From the NCBI GenBank assembly GCA_016929635.1, contig JAFGIL010000007.1, positions 1-43,434 of the forward strand: a stretch of DNA of 43,434 nucleotides, in the 5' to 3' direction. The DNA comes from Endomicrobiales bacterium (GTDB lineage: Bacteria > Elusimicrobiota > Endomicrobiia > Endomicrobiales > JAFGIL01). Under the pieces are notes generated by a model that saw only the letters and a program-made list of their open reading frames with translations, was not told the DNA's origin and ran no database searches. Below are positions 7,956 to 20,693 of the stretch, piece by piece (positions within the stretch are counted from its first letter, which is position 1; every line of letters begins with the position of its first letter). Both the position numbers and the translations under genes were made by a program.

Positions 7956-9479
7956 ATGGAACGAAATACTATTTTAGCTGTACTATTTTCTACAATATTT
8001 TTAATTATCTGGTGGACCTACTTTACCCCTAAACCGCCCAAAAGAAGCGCGGAACTCGCCGAATCAAATGTTGTTGCAAAATCAGACGATTTATCGTTAC
8101 AGAAAACCCCAAAAACCGAACAGGTGTCATCAAAATCCAAGAAAAAAGATGAGATTGTTCCTGAAAAAGAAATAATCGCTGAATCAAATAAGTATAAAGC
8201 TGTTTTTACTACCAGGGGCGCTGCTATAAAACACTGGTTTCTGAAAGAAAAAAATGACAATACAGTCGATCTGGTCTTGGACGAAACAGCCCAGCTTTCA
8301 ACCTTTGACGATTTAAATTACAAAATTATTAAAGAAAGCCCGGAAGAGATTGCTTTTGAAGCCAGTCATCCGCAGGGCTATAAAATAAGTAAAACTTATT
8401 TTCTGTCGCAGAAATACCTTCACAGATTAGCAATCACCATAAAAAAAGAAAAACAAAATCTTAGCAGCCTGCCCGTTAGTCTCACATTAGGCCCGGGGCT
8501 AGGCGCAGACGACAAAGAAAAAGCAGAGAATTTAAAATTAGTAGGAGCTATCGGACTATTGGTAAAAAAACAAAACAGCCTTGAAAAATTTAAACACGGC
8601 GATTACTCTGCTTCTGATTACAAGTGGGTTGCGATGCAAAACCGTTATTTTTTGGCGGCTCTCATACCTGAAAATCCGGAAGACTTCGGCTCAATTTCTG
8701 TGCAGAAAGAAAACAAAAAGACCCCTCCCGTTTTGACTTTATCAGGCAGCCAGCCCGAGAATAGTGACGAACAAATCTATCTTCTAAATGTTTATTTTGG
8801 CCCGAAGGCATATTATCTTCTAAAAGGACTTCCTTTTAACCTGGATAAGGCTGTTGATTTCGGGTGGGTCAGCGCCTTAAGCAAAATCGCGCTTAAGACA
8901 TTGTCGTTTTTTTACAAATTAACCGGTAATTACGGCTGGGCCATTGTTATGATGACTATTTGCCTTCAGGTTCTGGTTTTTCCCCTGACAATAAAAAGCT
9001 TTAAAGCCCAGGCTGCAATGAAACAATTACAGCCTTTGATAAAAGAGCTGCAGCAGAAATATAAGGACGACCCTAAAAGATTGAATGTTGAGATGCTGAA
9101 CTTGTATAAAACACAAAAAGTTAATCCTCTTGGCGGCTGCCTGCCCATGCTGCTGCAACTTCCTATTTTCTGGGCTTTGTTTTCGACCTTGCGAAATGCC
9201 TATGAGCTCAGGGGAGCTCCCTGGATTTTCTGGATTAAGGATTTATCCCATCAGGATCCCTATTTTATTCTCCCGATATTGATGGGGCTGGGGATGCTGT
9301 TTCAGCAAAAACTTGTTTCAGTGAGCGCAGATCCTGCCCAGGCAAGAATGATGTATTTAATGCCTATTATTTTTACGGTCTTATTTTTGAAATTTCCCGC
9401 TGGGCTCGTTTTATACTGGCTTACAAACAGTCTGCTATCCATGACTGAGCAATATTTTATACTCCACAGACCACGTTAA
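7956..9479 (+). CDS. yidC: Membrane protein insertase YidC
   Basis: 507 residues. An N-terminal membrane segment (about 5-22) is followed by a large periplasmic beta domain (about 60-310), the Gram-negative layout. The conserved C-terminal insertase domain with several membrane segments covers about 315-505; it includes NYGWAIVMMTICLQVLVFPLT and the LGGCLPMLLQLPIFWALF signature. It inserts and folds inner-membrane proteins, with or without Sec. The linker at about 28-65 is Lys/Ser/Glu-rich. It ends the rpmH-yidC unit; jag starts 107 bases on. Confidence 0.97.
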   Translation: MERNTILAVLFSTIFLIIWWTYFTPKPPKRSAELAESNVVAKSDDLSLQKTPKTEQVSSKSKKKDEIVPEKEIIAESNKYKAVFTTRGAAIKHWFLKEKNDNTVDLVLDETAQLSTFDDLNYKIIKESPEEIAFEASHPQGYKISKTYFLSQKYLHRLAITIKKEKQNLSSLPVSLTLGPGLGADDKEKAENLKLVGAIGLLVKKQNSLEKFKHGDYSASDYKWVAMQNRYFLAALIPENPEDFGSISVQKENKKTPPVLTLSGSQPENSDEQIYLLNVYFGPKAYYLLKGLPFNLDKAVDFGWVSALSKIALKTLSFFYKLTGNYGWAIVMMTICLQVLVFPLTIKSFKAQAAMKQLQPLIKELQQKYKDDPKRLNVEMLNLYKTQKVNPLGGCLPMLLQLPIFWALFSTLRNAYELRGAPWIFWIKDLSHQDPYFILPILMGLGMLFQQKLVSVSADPAQARMMYLMPIIFTVLFLKFPAGLVLYWLTNSLLSMTEQYFILHRPR

Positions 9480-9495
9480 ATAATAAATATTAAAT

Positions 9496-9524
9496 TTGTT
9501 TTTTTCTATTTTAAAATATATAAT
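9496..9524 (+). promoter_or_regulatory. Candidate promoter for jag-mnmE-rsmA
   Basis: -35 TTGTTT (9496-9501), 17 bases, -10 TATAAT (9519-9524). It sits in the 107-base gap after yidC. The -10 is perfect and the -35 is weak. The region is very AT-rich, so a chance match is possible. Confidence 0.45.
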
Positions 9525-9586
9525 AAATCATGGGTTTTTAATGATACGGGATAGATTATTCTGATAGTATCTGAGAGGTAACAAAA

Positions 9587-10228
9587 ATGACAGAAATAGA
9601 AGTCGAAGGAAAAACCATAGAAGAAGCTATACAGGAAGGCTTAACAAAACTCGGGTGTTCCCAGGATAAAGTAGAGATAAAGATATTAAACGAGGGGACT
9701 TCCGGTTTGTTTGGCCTGATGGGAAATAAACCGGCCAAGGTTCAGTTGACCACCAAAGAAAAAACCACCGATTTCTCCGCGGCACAGAAAAGAATAAAAG
9801 AAATCCTGAATAGTATTTTGGATTACATGAATCTGAAGCATAAGGATATAAAAACCTCAATCGAAGCAGGCAGAATCAAAGTCGATATAAAATCAGATGA
9901 AAGCAAGTTTATTATCGGAAAAAACGGGCAGACTTTGGAGGCGCTGGAACATATTTCCACTCTTATCTTAAACAAAGACGTAAATACACGCACAAAAATA
10001 AACCTTGATACCGACAACTACAGAAAACAACAGGAAACCCGAATACAGAACATTGCCTTAAAAGCGGCAAATCAAGTCAAGCAAACCGGCAAATCATACA
10101 GATTTGACCCCATGCCAGCAAAAGAAAGAAGATTGCTTCATTTATCCCTACAAAATCATCCGGATGTTGAAACCACCTCTGAAGGCGAAGGGATGTTTCG
10201 CAAGGTAATTGTAAGACTAAAAAAATAG
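9587..10228 (+). CDS. jag: Jag/KhpB-type RNA-binding protein
   Basis: 213 residues in the standard three-part order: Jag-N domain (about 1-52, IEVEGKTIEEAIQEGLTKLG), KH domain (about 75-145, with FIIGKNGQTLEAL) and R3H domain (about 150-213, PMPAKERRLLH). It binds single-stranded RNA and is linked to cell-envelope and division control in other bacteria. It follows yidC, as is typical, and mnmE begins 12 bases later. Confidence 0.93.
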   Translation: MTEIEVEGKTIEEAIQEGLTKLGCSQDKVEIKILNEGTSGLFGLMGNKPAKVQLTTKEKTTDFSAAQKRIKEILNSILDYMNLKHKDIKTSIEAGRIKVDIKSDESKFIIGKNGQTLEALEHISTLILNKDVNTRTKINLDTDNYRKQQETRIQNIALKAANQVKQTGKSYRFDPMPAKERRLLHLSLQNHPDVETTSEGEGMFRKVIVRLKK

Positions 10229-10240
10229 CCTAAAACATCC

Positions 10241-11641
10241 ATGATTTACAAAACCGAAGATACTATTGTTGCAATTTCAACCCCCATCGGTCAATCAGGT
10301 CTAGGAATAATACGGTTAAGCGGCCCTTCTTCCCTTAACATAACCCAAAAAATATTCAAATCCTCCAAAAAGAAATCATTATTTAACGCTTCTTCCCATA
10401 CGATATATCATGGATGGGTATCTGACTCCAAAAATGATATTGACGAGGTGCTAGTGTCTGTTTTCCGAAAGCCGCATTCCTACACCGGTGAGGATATGAC
10501 CGAAATATCGGCACACGGAGGGCCTGTAGTTCTTAATGAGATCCAGAATCTTTGTTTATCCAAAGGGGCAAGGCTGGCAAGGCCCGGTGAGTTTACGTTT
10601 CGTGCTTTCATTTACGGCCGTATGGATTTAACCAGGGCAGAAGCCGTTGCTGACCTGATATCAAGCAAAACAGAGCTTACTGCTAAATCAAGCATAAATC
10701 AGCTTAAAGGCGGATTATTTTCAAGAATTCAACAATGGAGGAAGGCATTAATCGACTTGTTATCGCACATAGAGGTCTCTTTAGACCATTCTGAAGAGGA
10801 CATACATTTTCTTACGCGGGATGAGATGTTAAATGCAGCAAAGAAGATGCAAAACCAGATTAAAGAGATACAGAAATCGGCAAATAAAGGAAAATATTTA
10901 AGGGAAGGTTTAAAGATAGCGATTATAGGAAAGCCTAATGTTGGAAAATCTTCCCTTTTAAACGCATTTTTGGAAAGAGACAGGGCTATTGTAACGGAAA
11001 TTCCCGGGACAACCAGGGATATTATTGAAGAAACCCTTGATTTAAAAGGAATTCCCATAGTGATTATGGATACCGCCGGTTTAAGGCATAAAACCAGAGA
11101 CACCGTCGAAAAAATCGGTCAGAATAGGACTATTGAGTGCATTAAGAACTCTGATTTAGTGCTCTGGCTCCTGGATTCAAGCGCAAAAGCGTCAAAGGAA
11201 GATGCAAGCATAGCCAATATCTTAAAAGAATTAGCCTCCGATAATAAAATCATCCTTGTATTAAACAAAATCGACTTGCCGGCAAAGTTCAAGTATTCTG
11301 ATTTAACAAATCTTTCTAATAAAATTGAAATAAAAGTAAAAATCTCGGTTTTAACCAGGAAAAACTTTCAGGATCTCGAAAATGCGGTTATTTCATGGTT
11401 TAAAAAATCCAATACTTTAAGCGATGAGCCTTTTTTGATTAATACCCGCCACATGCAGGCTTTAAAACAAACCGAACAATCCCTTCAGAAAACCATAAAC
11501 TCCGTAAAAAATAAAGAAACGGAAGATTTGATAGCTTTTAATCTCCGGGAATCATTAGATCATTTAGGAGAGATTACGGGTGAAACCGCAACTGAAAAAA
11601 TACTTGAAAATATATTTTCTAATTTCTGCATAGGAAAATAA
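10241..11641 (+). CDS. mnmE: tRNA modification GTPase MnmE
   Basis: 466 residues. With MnmG it modifies the wobble uridine of several tRNAs. An N-terminal folate-binding domain (about 1-120) is followed by a helical domain interrupted by the G domain: P-loop GKPNVGKS (230-237), switch GTTRD, DTAG and NKID. The C-terminus is CIGK, carrying the conserved Cys463. MnmG, usually a neighbour, is not in the window. rsmA starts 1 base after the stop, so the two are probably translationally coupled. Confidence 0.97.
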   Translation: MIYKTEDTIVAISTPIGQSGLGIIRLSGPSSLNITQKIFKSSKKKSLFNASSHTIYHGWVSDSKNDIDEVLVSVFRKPHSYTGEDMTEISAHGGPVVLNEIQNLCLSKGARLARPGEFTFRAFIYGRMDLTRAEAVADLISSKTELTAKSSINQLKGGLFSRIQQWRKALIDLLSHIEVSLDHSEEDIHFLTRDEMLNAAKKMQNQIKEIQKSANKGKYLREGLKIAIIGKPNVGKSSLLNAFLERDRAIVTEIPGTTRDIIEETLDLKGIPIVIMDTAGLRHKTRDTVEKIGQNRTIECIKNSDLVLWLLDSSAKASKEDASIANILKELASDNKIILVLNKIDLPAKFKYSDLTNLSNKIEIKVKISVLTRKNFQDLENAVISWFKKSNTLSDEPFLINTRHMQALKQTEQSLQKTINSVKNKETEDLIAFNLRESLDHLGEITGETATEKILENIFSNFCIGK

Positions 11642-11642
11642 A

Positions 11643-12416
11643 ATGCGTCAAAAATGGGGACAGAATTTTCTTATAGACAAAAATATCGCAGATAAAATTG
11701 TCTCTTCTGCCGAATTATCCAAAGATGATACGGTAATAGAGATCGGCCCGGGCAAGGGGATATTAACAAGTTTCATCGTGCCTCTTGTGAAGAGATACGT
11801 TGCCGTAGAAATTGATAAAAATCTGTCTGAGAAACTAAAAAGTAAATACAGTGATTATAGTAATGTAAAAATATTAAATGAAAATTATCTTGATATTATT
11901 CTTCCGGAAACCGTAAAACCCTACAAAATAATATCCAACCTTCCTTACAGCGCTGCCACTGTAATGATTGACAGATTTTTACCTTTAAATGAATGGACTT
12001 CAGCAATAATTATGGTGCAAAAAGAGGTTGGAGACAGAATTATTGCAAAGAAAAACACTAAATCCTATGGTGTATTCTCGATTTTAACTCAATATTACAC
12101 CGCGCAAGAATTTGTGCTGGAGTGCGGCCCGAAAAGTTTTTACCCGCAGCCCAAGGTCAGCTCGATGGTAATAAAATTAACAAATAAATTTAATCCTTTG
12201 CTTGACAAAAGCTTAATAACTACAATAAAGACAGCTTTTCAGCAAAGGAGAAAAACAATTCTTAACTCCATTTCTAATGTATTAAAGAAGCCAAAAAAGG
12301 AAATTATGCACATACTGCACCTTGCCAAAATAGCCCCGGAATTAAGGCCGGAAAATCTTTCGTTTGAAGATTACAAAAGCTTGACATTTCTTTTAAAAAA
12401 ATATAGAATTATCTGA
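11643..12416 (+). CDS. rsmA: 16S rRNA (adenine1518-N6/adenine1519-N6)-dimethyltransferase
   Basis: 257 residues. Dimethylates two adjacent adenines in the last helix of 16S rRNA late in 30S assembly. The N-terminal GQNFL segment, SAM motif IEIGPGKGILT (32-42) and catalytic NLPYS (99-103) are intact, followed by the C-terminal helical domain. It is the last gene before the dnaA upstream region; its place beside mnmE and dnaA is unusual but not unknown. Confidence 0.96.
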   Translation: MRQKWGQNFLIDKNIADKIVSSAELSKDDTVIEIGPGKGILTSFIVPLVKRYVAVEIDKNLSEKLKSKYSDYSNVKILNENYLDIILPETVKPYKIISNLPYSAATVMIDRFLPLNEWTSAIIMVQKEVGDRIIAKKNTKSYGVFSILTQYYTAQEFVLECGPKSFYPQPKVSSMVIKLTNKFNPLLDKSLITTIKTAFQQRRKTILNSISNVLKKPKKEIMHILHLAKIAPELRPENLSFEDYKSLTFLLKKYRII

Positions 12417-12595
12417 CCAAGCAATAATTAAACGATAAAACTTGGTAAAACTTATAGCTAAAAAACAAAAAAAGTATATTGTGTAAAGTTATACACAGGT
12501 GTGGATAAGTTTGGGGATAACTTTATTGTTTTTTTCGTTTTCATTAATTGATTTTGTTTAAAAATTGAACAATAAATTAGAAGCCGGAGAGAGAT
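12417..12595. other. Candidate replication origin, left part, with DnaA boxes
   Basis: This AT-rich gap before dnaA holds clustered DnaA-box-like 9-mers: TTATACACA at 12489-12497 (one mismatch to TTATCCACA), TGTGGATAA at 12500-12508 (perfect, reverse) and TGGGGATAA at 12512-12520 (one mismatch, reverse). They lie within 32 bases, followed by a T-rich stretch at 12521-12560 that could unwind. A weak promoter for dnaA may lie near 12549-12577. Such clustering upstream of dnaA is typical of bacterial origins or of dnaA autoregulation. Confidence 0.65.
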
Positions 12596-13969
12596 ATGAC
12601 CGAAACTTTAAATATTGAACAACTTTGGGAAAAGGTTGTGGAAAACTTAAAAACACAAATGGTTCAGGAATCATTTAATTTATGGATTCAGCCTTTGAAG
12701 CCCAGCAACTTTGAAAATGAAAAATTCATATTACAGGTGCCTAATAAATATTTTTCCGATTGGTTGAAAACTCATCAGAAAGAAAATATTGAAAAAATAT
12801 TAAGCGATGAAACTCAAATCCCTGTTAAAGTTGAATTTCTCGAAACCCAGGATTTAACTTCCATATTAAAAAGAGTTGAGAACATCGAAGAGCCCGCAAT
12901 AACAAGCCAGCCGCTGACGGAAATTACCCAGGAACAGTTTAATACAAAATATTCTTTTGATGCCTTCGTTGTGGGTGCTTCAAACCGTTTCGCACATGCA
13001 TCGTGTGAGGCTGTTGCAAAAAATCCCGGAAGGCAATTTAACCCTCTGTTTATATACGGAGGCGTGGGGCTCGGAAAAACTCATCTTTTACATGCTATCG
13101 GCAATTATATCAGCAAAAACAATCCGTCCTTAAAGGTTTTGTACGTTACAAGTGAGAAGTTTATAAATGAATTTATTGACTCCCTGCGCTTTGAGAAACC
13201 AGCATCCTTCAGGAATAAATACAGGAATCTTGATTGTCTTTTAATCGATGATATACAGTTTTTAGTGGGACGGCAAAGTTCCCAGGAGGAGTTTTTCTAT
13301 ACATTCAATACATTGTATGATTCGCGCAAACAGGTTGTAATTACTTCCGACAGGCCCCCCAAAGAGCTTCCCACTTTAGAGCCCAGGCTGATTTCACGTT
13401 TTGAGTGGGGTGTGATAGCAGACATACAACCGCCTGATCTTGAAACAAGAATTGCCATACTAAGAAAAAAGGCTGAAGCCGAACATCTATATATACCTGA
13501 TGACGTTATTTTATATATTGCTACTCAGGTTAAGTCAAATATACGTGAACTAGAGGGTTCCCTTCTGCGCATTACTGCTTTCTCCGCTTTTACCGGAACG
13601 CCTTTGACCGTGGATTCTGTTCAGAAAATACTAAAAGACGTGGTCAGGCCGCCAGAAGGTACTGTACCGATAACAATTGACAGAATACAGTCTATAGTAT
13701 CCAGGCATTTTAACCTTGATATCAAAGAGATGAAATCAAAAAGAAGAACCGATGCGGTGGCTTTCCCGAGGCAAATTGCCATGTATCTGGCAAGGACTTT
13801 GACCGACGAGTTTTCCACTACTGAGATAGGGGATGCTTTTGGCGGCAAAGACCATACCACCGTGATGCATGCATGCAATAAAATAAAAGCTAGGATGAGC
13901 AGCGACCCCTACTTTATAGCAAAGATAAACCAGATAAGCCAAGAGATTCGTTCCGGAAAAGAAGAATAA
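12596..13969 (+). CDS. dnaA: Chromosomal replication initiator protein DnaA
   Basis: 457 residues. Binds DnaA boxes at the origin and opens the duplex. Domain I covers about 1-85, a short linker about 86-115, the AAA+ domain about 116-340 with Walker A GGVGLGKTH and Walker B LLIDDIQFL, and the C-terminal DNA-binding domain carries the signature GGKDHTTVMHACNKI. All key motifs are intact. DnaA-box-like sites lie on both sides of the gene. GGAGAGAG precedes the start. Confidence 0.98.
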   Translation: MTETLNIEQLWEKVVENLKTQMVQESFNLWIQPLKPSNFENEKFILQVPNKYFSDWLKTHQKENIEKILSDETQIPVKVEFLETQDLTSILKRVENIEEPAITSQPLTEITQEQFNTKYSFDAFVVGASNRFAHASCEAVAKNPGRQFNPLFIYGGVGLGKTHLLHAIGNYISKNNPSLKVLYVTSEKFINEFIDSLRFEKPASFRNKYRNLDCLLIDDIQFLVGRQSSQEEFFYTFNTLYDSRKQVVITSDRPPKELPTLEPRLISRFEWGVIADIQPPDLETRIAILRKKAEAEHLYIPDDVILYIATQVKSNIRELEGSLLRITAFSAFTGTPLTVDSVQKILKDVVRPPEGTVPITIDRIQSIVSRHFNLDIKEMKSKRRTDAVAFPRQIAMYLARTLTDEFSTTEIGDAFGGKDHTTVMHACNKIKARMSSDPYFIAKINQISQEIRSGKEE

Positions 13970-14192
13970 ATATGTGTGGAAAACTTTTATGGTTTTGATT
14001 TTTTCTGTTGAAATCTAAAATTTCGTGCTCATTGTTAATAACTTTTAACACAAGCAAACATATAATAAAACTTTAACGGTTAGCGGTTTCTCGTTGAAAA
14101 TTTAACAGCTTTTTTTCAAATTTATAGATTATCAACAATATTTGATTGCCTAGTGATACTACTACGGTTAATTAAATATTAGGAGGAGTAGA
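13970..14192. other. Gap between dnaA and dnaN with further DnaA-box-like sites
   Basis: AT-rich, 223 bases. It contains TGTGGAAAA at 13975-13983 and TTATCAACA at 14129-14137, each one mismatch from a DnaA box, plus a TATAAT at 14061-14066 without a good -35, possibly for dnaN. With the boxes upstream of dnaA this gives a split arrangement like the bipartite origins of some bacteria. The strong GGAGGAG ribosome site for dnaN lies at the end. Confidence 0.5.
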
Positions 14193-15299
14193 ATGAAAGT
14201 AATTTGTTCAAAAGATGAGTTAGTAAAAGGTGCACAGATCGTCCAGACTATAGTTTCCCCGAGAAGTACCCTGCCAATTCTTTCAAACTTTTTATTTGAA
14301 ACAGAAGATAAAAGGATCAAACTATCCTCAACTGATCTTGAGGTAGGGGTTTCGTGTTATATAAAAGGCGAGATTGTAAATGAAGGAAGTGTTACAATTC
14401 CCGCAAAAAGATTCGGAGATATTATAAGAGAATTGCCGAATGATAAGGATATTGAGATCAAAGCCAACGAGATGAACCAGATTAATATCAGATGCGGGAA
14501 GTCTCATTTTATACTTATGGGCCTGCCAAAAGCGGATTATCCGGTATTGCCCACATTTTCAAAGGAAGAGATGTTTAATCTTTCGGAAACAATGCTGAAA
14601 ACGATCTTAAGAAGAACTTCTTTTGCGGCGTCCACGGATGAAACAAGGTATATTCTTAACGGTGTGTATATATTAATAGAAAAGGGTTTGCTAAAAGTAG
14701 TCGCAACGGACGGAAGAAGATTGGCTTATATTAATACAAATAATATTGATAAAAATATCAAACAAAAAGCAATTATACCTACGAAAGCGGTTAATGAGCT
14801 GCAGAGAGTTTTGTCTTCTGAAAACGGCAAAAGCGGAGTAAATGTGGGTATATCGGATAATCAGATAGTATTTAACGTTGATTCCGTAACGGTCATTTCA
14901 AGGCTGATTGAGGGGACATACCCTAATTATGAGCAGGTTATTCCGAAAAGCAATGATTTAAAAATAAAAATGAAAACAAAAGACACCCTTTCTGCGGTAA
15001 AACAGATGGCGCTGCTGGTTTCAGATAAAACCTCGGTCGTGAAGTTTTTGTTTGGCAAGAATGTTTTAAAGATGTCCGCGTCTGCACAGGGTTTAGGTTC
15101 CGGGGAAGTAGAGTTGGATGTAGAGCATTCAGGGAAGAATCTGGAAATTGCGTTTAATCCGGCGTTTTTAATTGATATTTTGAAAAACATAGATGAGGAC
15201 GAGTTTTTTATTGAGCTGACAAGCTCTCTTAATCCTGCGGTAGTTAAACCCTCAAATAACAAAGATTATCTCTGTGTAATAATGCCGATGTGCGTTTAA
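14193..15299 (+). CDS. dnaN: DNA polymerase III beta subunit (sliding clamp)
   Basis: 368 residues, normal length for the three-domain clamp that holds polymerase on DNA. The N-terminus reads MKVICSKDELVKGAQIVQ and the C-terminus ends in the family's PMCV form (usually PMRL/PMRI). Internal clamp signatures such as RRTSFAASTDETRYILNGV and VATDGRRLAY are present. It starts the dnaN-dciA-gyrB-gyrA-archease run, whose gaps are 6, 15, 23 and 19 bases. recF does not follow. Confidence 0.97.
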   Translation: MKVICSKDELVKGAQIVQTIVSPRSTLPILSNFLFETEDKRIKLSSTDLEVGVSCYIKGEIVNEGSVTIPAKRFGDIIRELPNDKDIEIKANEMNQINIRCGKSHFILMGLPKADYPVLPTFSKEEMFNLSETMLKTILRRTSFAASTDETRYILNGVYILIEKGLLKVVATDGRRLAYINTNNIDKNIKQKAIIPTKAVNELQRVLSSENGKSGVNVGISDNQIVFNVDSVTVISRLIEGTYPNYEQVIPKSNDLKIKMKTKDTLSAVKQMALLVSDKTSVVKFLFGKNVLKMSASAQGLGSGEVELDVEHSGKNLEIAFNPAFLIDILKNIDEDEFFIELTSSLNPAVVKPSNNKDYLCVIMPMCV

Positions 15300-15305
15300 G
15301 AAGAA

Positions 15306-15653
15306 ATGAATAAATTAAAAAATATCACAAACCCTAAAGAAGGCATAAAAAGCTTTGGAAATAGATTTTCAACCACAAATGAAATAGTTGAAAAGTTAAA
15401 AGAAAAATTAGGTTTAGACGAAAAAATATTTACAATTTACAGGATCTGGGAGAAAGAGTTAGGGGCACTGGCGAAAGATGCCAGCCTATACGGCATACAA
15501 AACGGCTGTTTAATAATAGAGGTTGCTTCCAGCTCTCATCTGCAGGAAATATCGTTACAGAAAAAAAGGATTATAAACAGAATTAATCAGTATTTTGGTA
15601 ATAAAAAGGTCCTGAAAGGCATAAAAATTAAAATGAAGAATAACGAAACATAA
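15306..15653 (+). CDS. DciA-like protein (DUF721)
   Basis: 115 residues. The segment RIWEKELGALAKDASLYGIQNGCLIIEVASSSHLQEI (about 46-82) is the DUF721 core, which in DciA proteins contacts the replicative helicase and supports its loading. The N-terminal 45 residues are less conserved. It occupies the slot where recF plus a DUF721 gene are often found, 6 bases after dnaN. The family call is firm; the helicase-loader role is by analogy. Confidence 0.85.
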   Translation: MNKLKNITNPKEGIKSFGNRFSTTNEIVEKLKEKLGLDEKIFTIYRIWEKELGALAKDASLYGIQNGCLIIEVASSSHLQEISLQKKRIINRINQYFGNKKVLKGIKIKMKNNET

Positions 15654-15665
15654 AGATAGGAGTAA

Positions 15666-18119
<2,454 letters not shown>

Positions 18120-18142
18120 AAGAAGAAGAAAGGAACAATATT

Positions 18143-20674
18143 ATGCCAAGAAAGAAAAAAAATGAAACAAAAGGATCAGTGCCTCCCACACCGCCTCCGG
18201 ATGAAGGCAAAGAGTTAAAAGAAGAGCAGCCCCTGGACCCAAATGTAATACCGAGAAGCATTGAAGATGAAATGCAGTCATCATATATAGATTACGCGAT
18301 GAGCGTTATTGTGGGAAGAGCCCTGCCGGATGTAAGGGACGGGCTTAAGCCTGTTCACAGAAGAATACTTTTTACAATGAAAGAAATGGGTTTAAGGCAT
18401 AATACGCAGTATAAAAAAAGCGCACGCGTGGTTGGAGATGTGCTCGGAAAATATCATCCGCACGGAGATATGGCCGTTTATGATTCGATGGTAAGAATGG
18501 TGCAGGATTTTTCCCTAAGGTATCCTTTAATTGAAGGGCAGGGAAATTTCGGAAGTATTGACGGGGATCCTCCGGCTGCAATGAGGTATACCGAAGTGCG
18601 CATGGATACAATCTCTGACGAGATGCTGTCTGACATAGATAAAAACACGGTTGATTTTGTTCCCAATTATGACGGCTCATTAAAAGAGCCCCTGGTCTTA
18701 CCCTCAAGAATTCCAGGCCTTTTGGTCAATGGATCCAGCGGTATAGCAGTGGGGATGGCAACGAATATTCCAACCCATAACATTTCCGAAATAATAGACG
18801 GGGCAATAGCTTATATCAACAACAATAATATAGACAATCAGGAACTTCTTAAAATCATAAAAGGGCCAGATTTCCCAACAGCAGGAATAATTTATGGTAA
18901 AGAAGGCATTAAAGAATATTTTGAAACAGGGCGTGGATCAATAAAAATCAGGGCAAAGGCAGAAATAGAAGACATTAAAAGCGGGAAAAGCGCCATTATT
19001 GTAAGGGAACTTCCTTACCAGGTAAACAAGGCACAGCTTTTAATGACCATAGCAGGGCTTACCAGGGATAAAAAGATTTCCGATATTTCTGATTTGCGCG
19101 ATGAATCTGACCGCGATGGCATAAGGATAGTCATAGAGCTGAAACGCGAGGGCAATCCTCAGATAGTACTGAACCAGCTTTACAAACACACGCAGATGCA
19201 GGTATCTTTTGGCGTTATTATGCTCGCTTTGGTTAATAACAAGCCAAAAATACTTTCAATGAAAGAGATGCTTCAGAGGTTCATTGATCACAGAAGGGAT
19301 GTTATAGTAAGAAGGACAAAGTTTGAATTAGACAAGGCAGAACACAGGGCCCACATCCTGGAAGGATTAAAAGTTGCCTTAGACCGTTTGGACGCGGTAA
19401 TAAAAACGATAAAAGAATCAAAAGATGTTGATTCAGCAAGAACAAGATTAATGGAACGTTTCAAGCTGAGCAAAATACAGGCACAATCAATATTGGACAT
19501 GAGGCTGCAGCAGCTTACAAATTTGGAAAGAAAGAAAATCGAAAATGAATATTTGGAACTTATAAAAACTATCGAGAAGCTAAAATCTATTCTTGCTGAC
19601 CAAAGAAAGGTTTATAAAATAGTTGAGGAAGAGCTGCTGCAGATAAAAGAGAAATACGGCGATGAGAGAAAAACCCGGATTATGGGAAAGACCGTTGAGC
19701 TGGAGATAGAAGATTTAATTCAGGAAGAAGACGTTGTTGTTACCCTGTCTCACGCGGGTTATATCAAACGTTTGCCGGTAACTACCTATAAAGCCCAGAG
19801 AAGAGGTGGCCGCGGCGTGACGGGCATGACAACGAGGGAAGAGGATTTTATAGAAAGCTTGTTTGTTACAAACACTCATGCGTATCTTCTTTTATTTACA
19901 AACAAAGGGCGGGTTTACTGGACAAGAGTTTATGAGATACCGGAAGGCGGGCGGGCTTCAAAAGGCAAAGCTATAGTAAACCTTATACAGATGTCATCGC
20001 ATGATGAAAAAATAACTGCAGCCATTCCGATCCGTTCCTTTGAGGAGCAAAAGGAATCTTATTTGTTAATGTGCACTAATCACGGCGTTATAAAGAAAAC
20101 CTCATTAATGGAATTCTCAAACCCTAGAAGAGGCGGGATTATTGCAATTGGGCTGGATAAAGAAGATTTATTAATAGAGGTAAAACACACTGACGGAAAG
20201 TCAGAGTTGTTAATAGCAACTCGCAAGGGAATCGCAATAAGATTTAAAGAAAAAGAGGTTCGAATAATCGGAAGAGCGGGTAGGGGCGTAAGGGGTATAA
20301 AGCTTTCGAAGGATGATGAAGTGATAGGAATGGAAGCAGTGTCGCAAAAAGATGTATTTTTGAGCGTAACCGAAAATGGTTACGGAAAAAGGACCGAAGT
20401 CGGCAAGTATCGCCTGCAGTCACGGGGAGGAAAAGGCGTTAGAAATATGAAAACAACAGAGAGGAACGGAACGGTAGTTGGCGTTAAGAAAGCCAACAAC
20501 GGAGACGAAGTTATGTTGATGACAGGGAAAGGAATAACCATCCGTTTACCCGTTAAAGATGTTTCGGTTATCGGCAGGAACGTGCAGGGCGTCAGGTTGG
20601 TTAAACTGGAAGAGGGAGACAGGCTGGCTGCAGTTGCTACGGTTGTAAAAGAAGAAAGCGAAGATGAAAATTAA
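18143..20674 (+). CDS. gyrA: DNA gyrase subunit A
   Basis: 843 residues. An extra basic and Pro-rich N-terminal stretch of about 35 residues precedes the standard start of homology ([29 protein letters not shown]). The active-site tyrosine is Tyr149 in RYTEVRM. The six-bladed C-terminal wrapping domain follows, with GyrA-box QRRGGRG, which marks gyrase rather than topoisomerase IV. At the position of E. coli Ser83 this protein has Met110 ([10 protein letters not shown]); the Asp87 equivalent is kept. Confidence 0.98.
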   Translation: MPRKKKNETKGSVPPTPPPDEGKELKEEQPLDPNVIPRSIEDEMQSSYIDYAMSVIVGRALPDVRDGLKPVHRRILFTMKEMGLRHNTQYKKSARVVGDVLGKYHPHGDMAVYDSMVRMVQDFSLRYPLIEGQGNFGSIDGDPPAAMRYTEVRMDTISDEMLSDIDKNTVDFVPNYDGSLKEPLVLPSRIPGLLVNGSSGIAVGMATNIPTHNISEIIDGAIAYINNNNIDNQELLKIIKGPDFPTAGIIYGKEGIKEYFETGRGSIKIRAKAEIEDIKSGKSAIIVRELPYQVNKAQLLMTIAGLTRDKKISDISDLRDESDRDGIRIVIELKREGNPQIVLNQLYKHTQMQVSFGVIMLALVNNKPKILSMKEMLQRFIDHRRDVIVRRTKFELDKAEHRAHILEGLKVALDRLDAVIKTIKESKDVDSARTRLMERFKLSKIQAQSILDMRLQQLTNLERKKIENEYLELIKTIEKLKSILADQRKVYKIVEEELLQIKEKYGDERKTRIMGKTVELEIEDLIQEEDVVVTLSHAGYIKRLPVTTYKAQRRGGRGVTGMTTREEDFIESLFVTNTHAYLLLFTNKGRVYWTRVYEIPEGGRASKGKAIVNLIQMSSHDEKITAAIPIRSFEEQKESYLLMCTNHGVIKKTSLMEFSNPRRGGIIAIGLDKEDLLIEVKHTDGKSELLIATRKGIAIRFKEKEVRIIGRAGRGVRGIKLSKDDEVIGMEAVSQKDVFLSVTENGYGKRTEVGKYRLQSRGGKGVRNMKTTERNGTVVGVKKANNGDEVMLMTGKGITIRLPVKDVSVIGRNVQGVRLVKLEEGDRLAAVATVVKEESEDEN

Positions 20675-20693
20675 TGTATAGAAGTATTTTATT

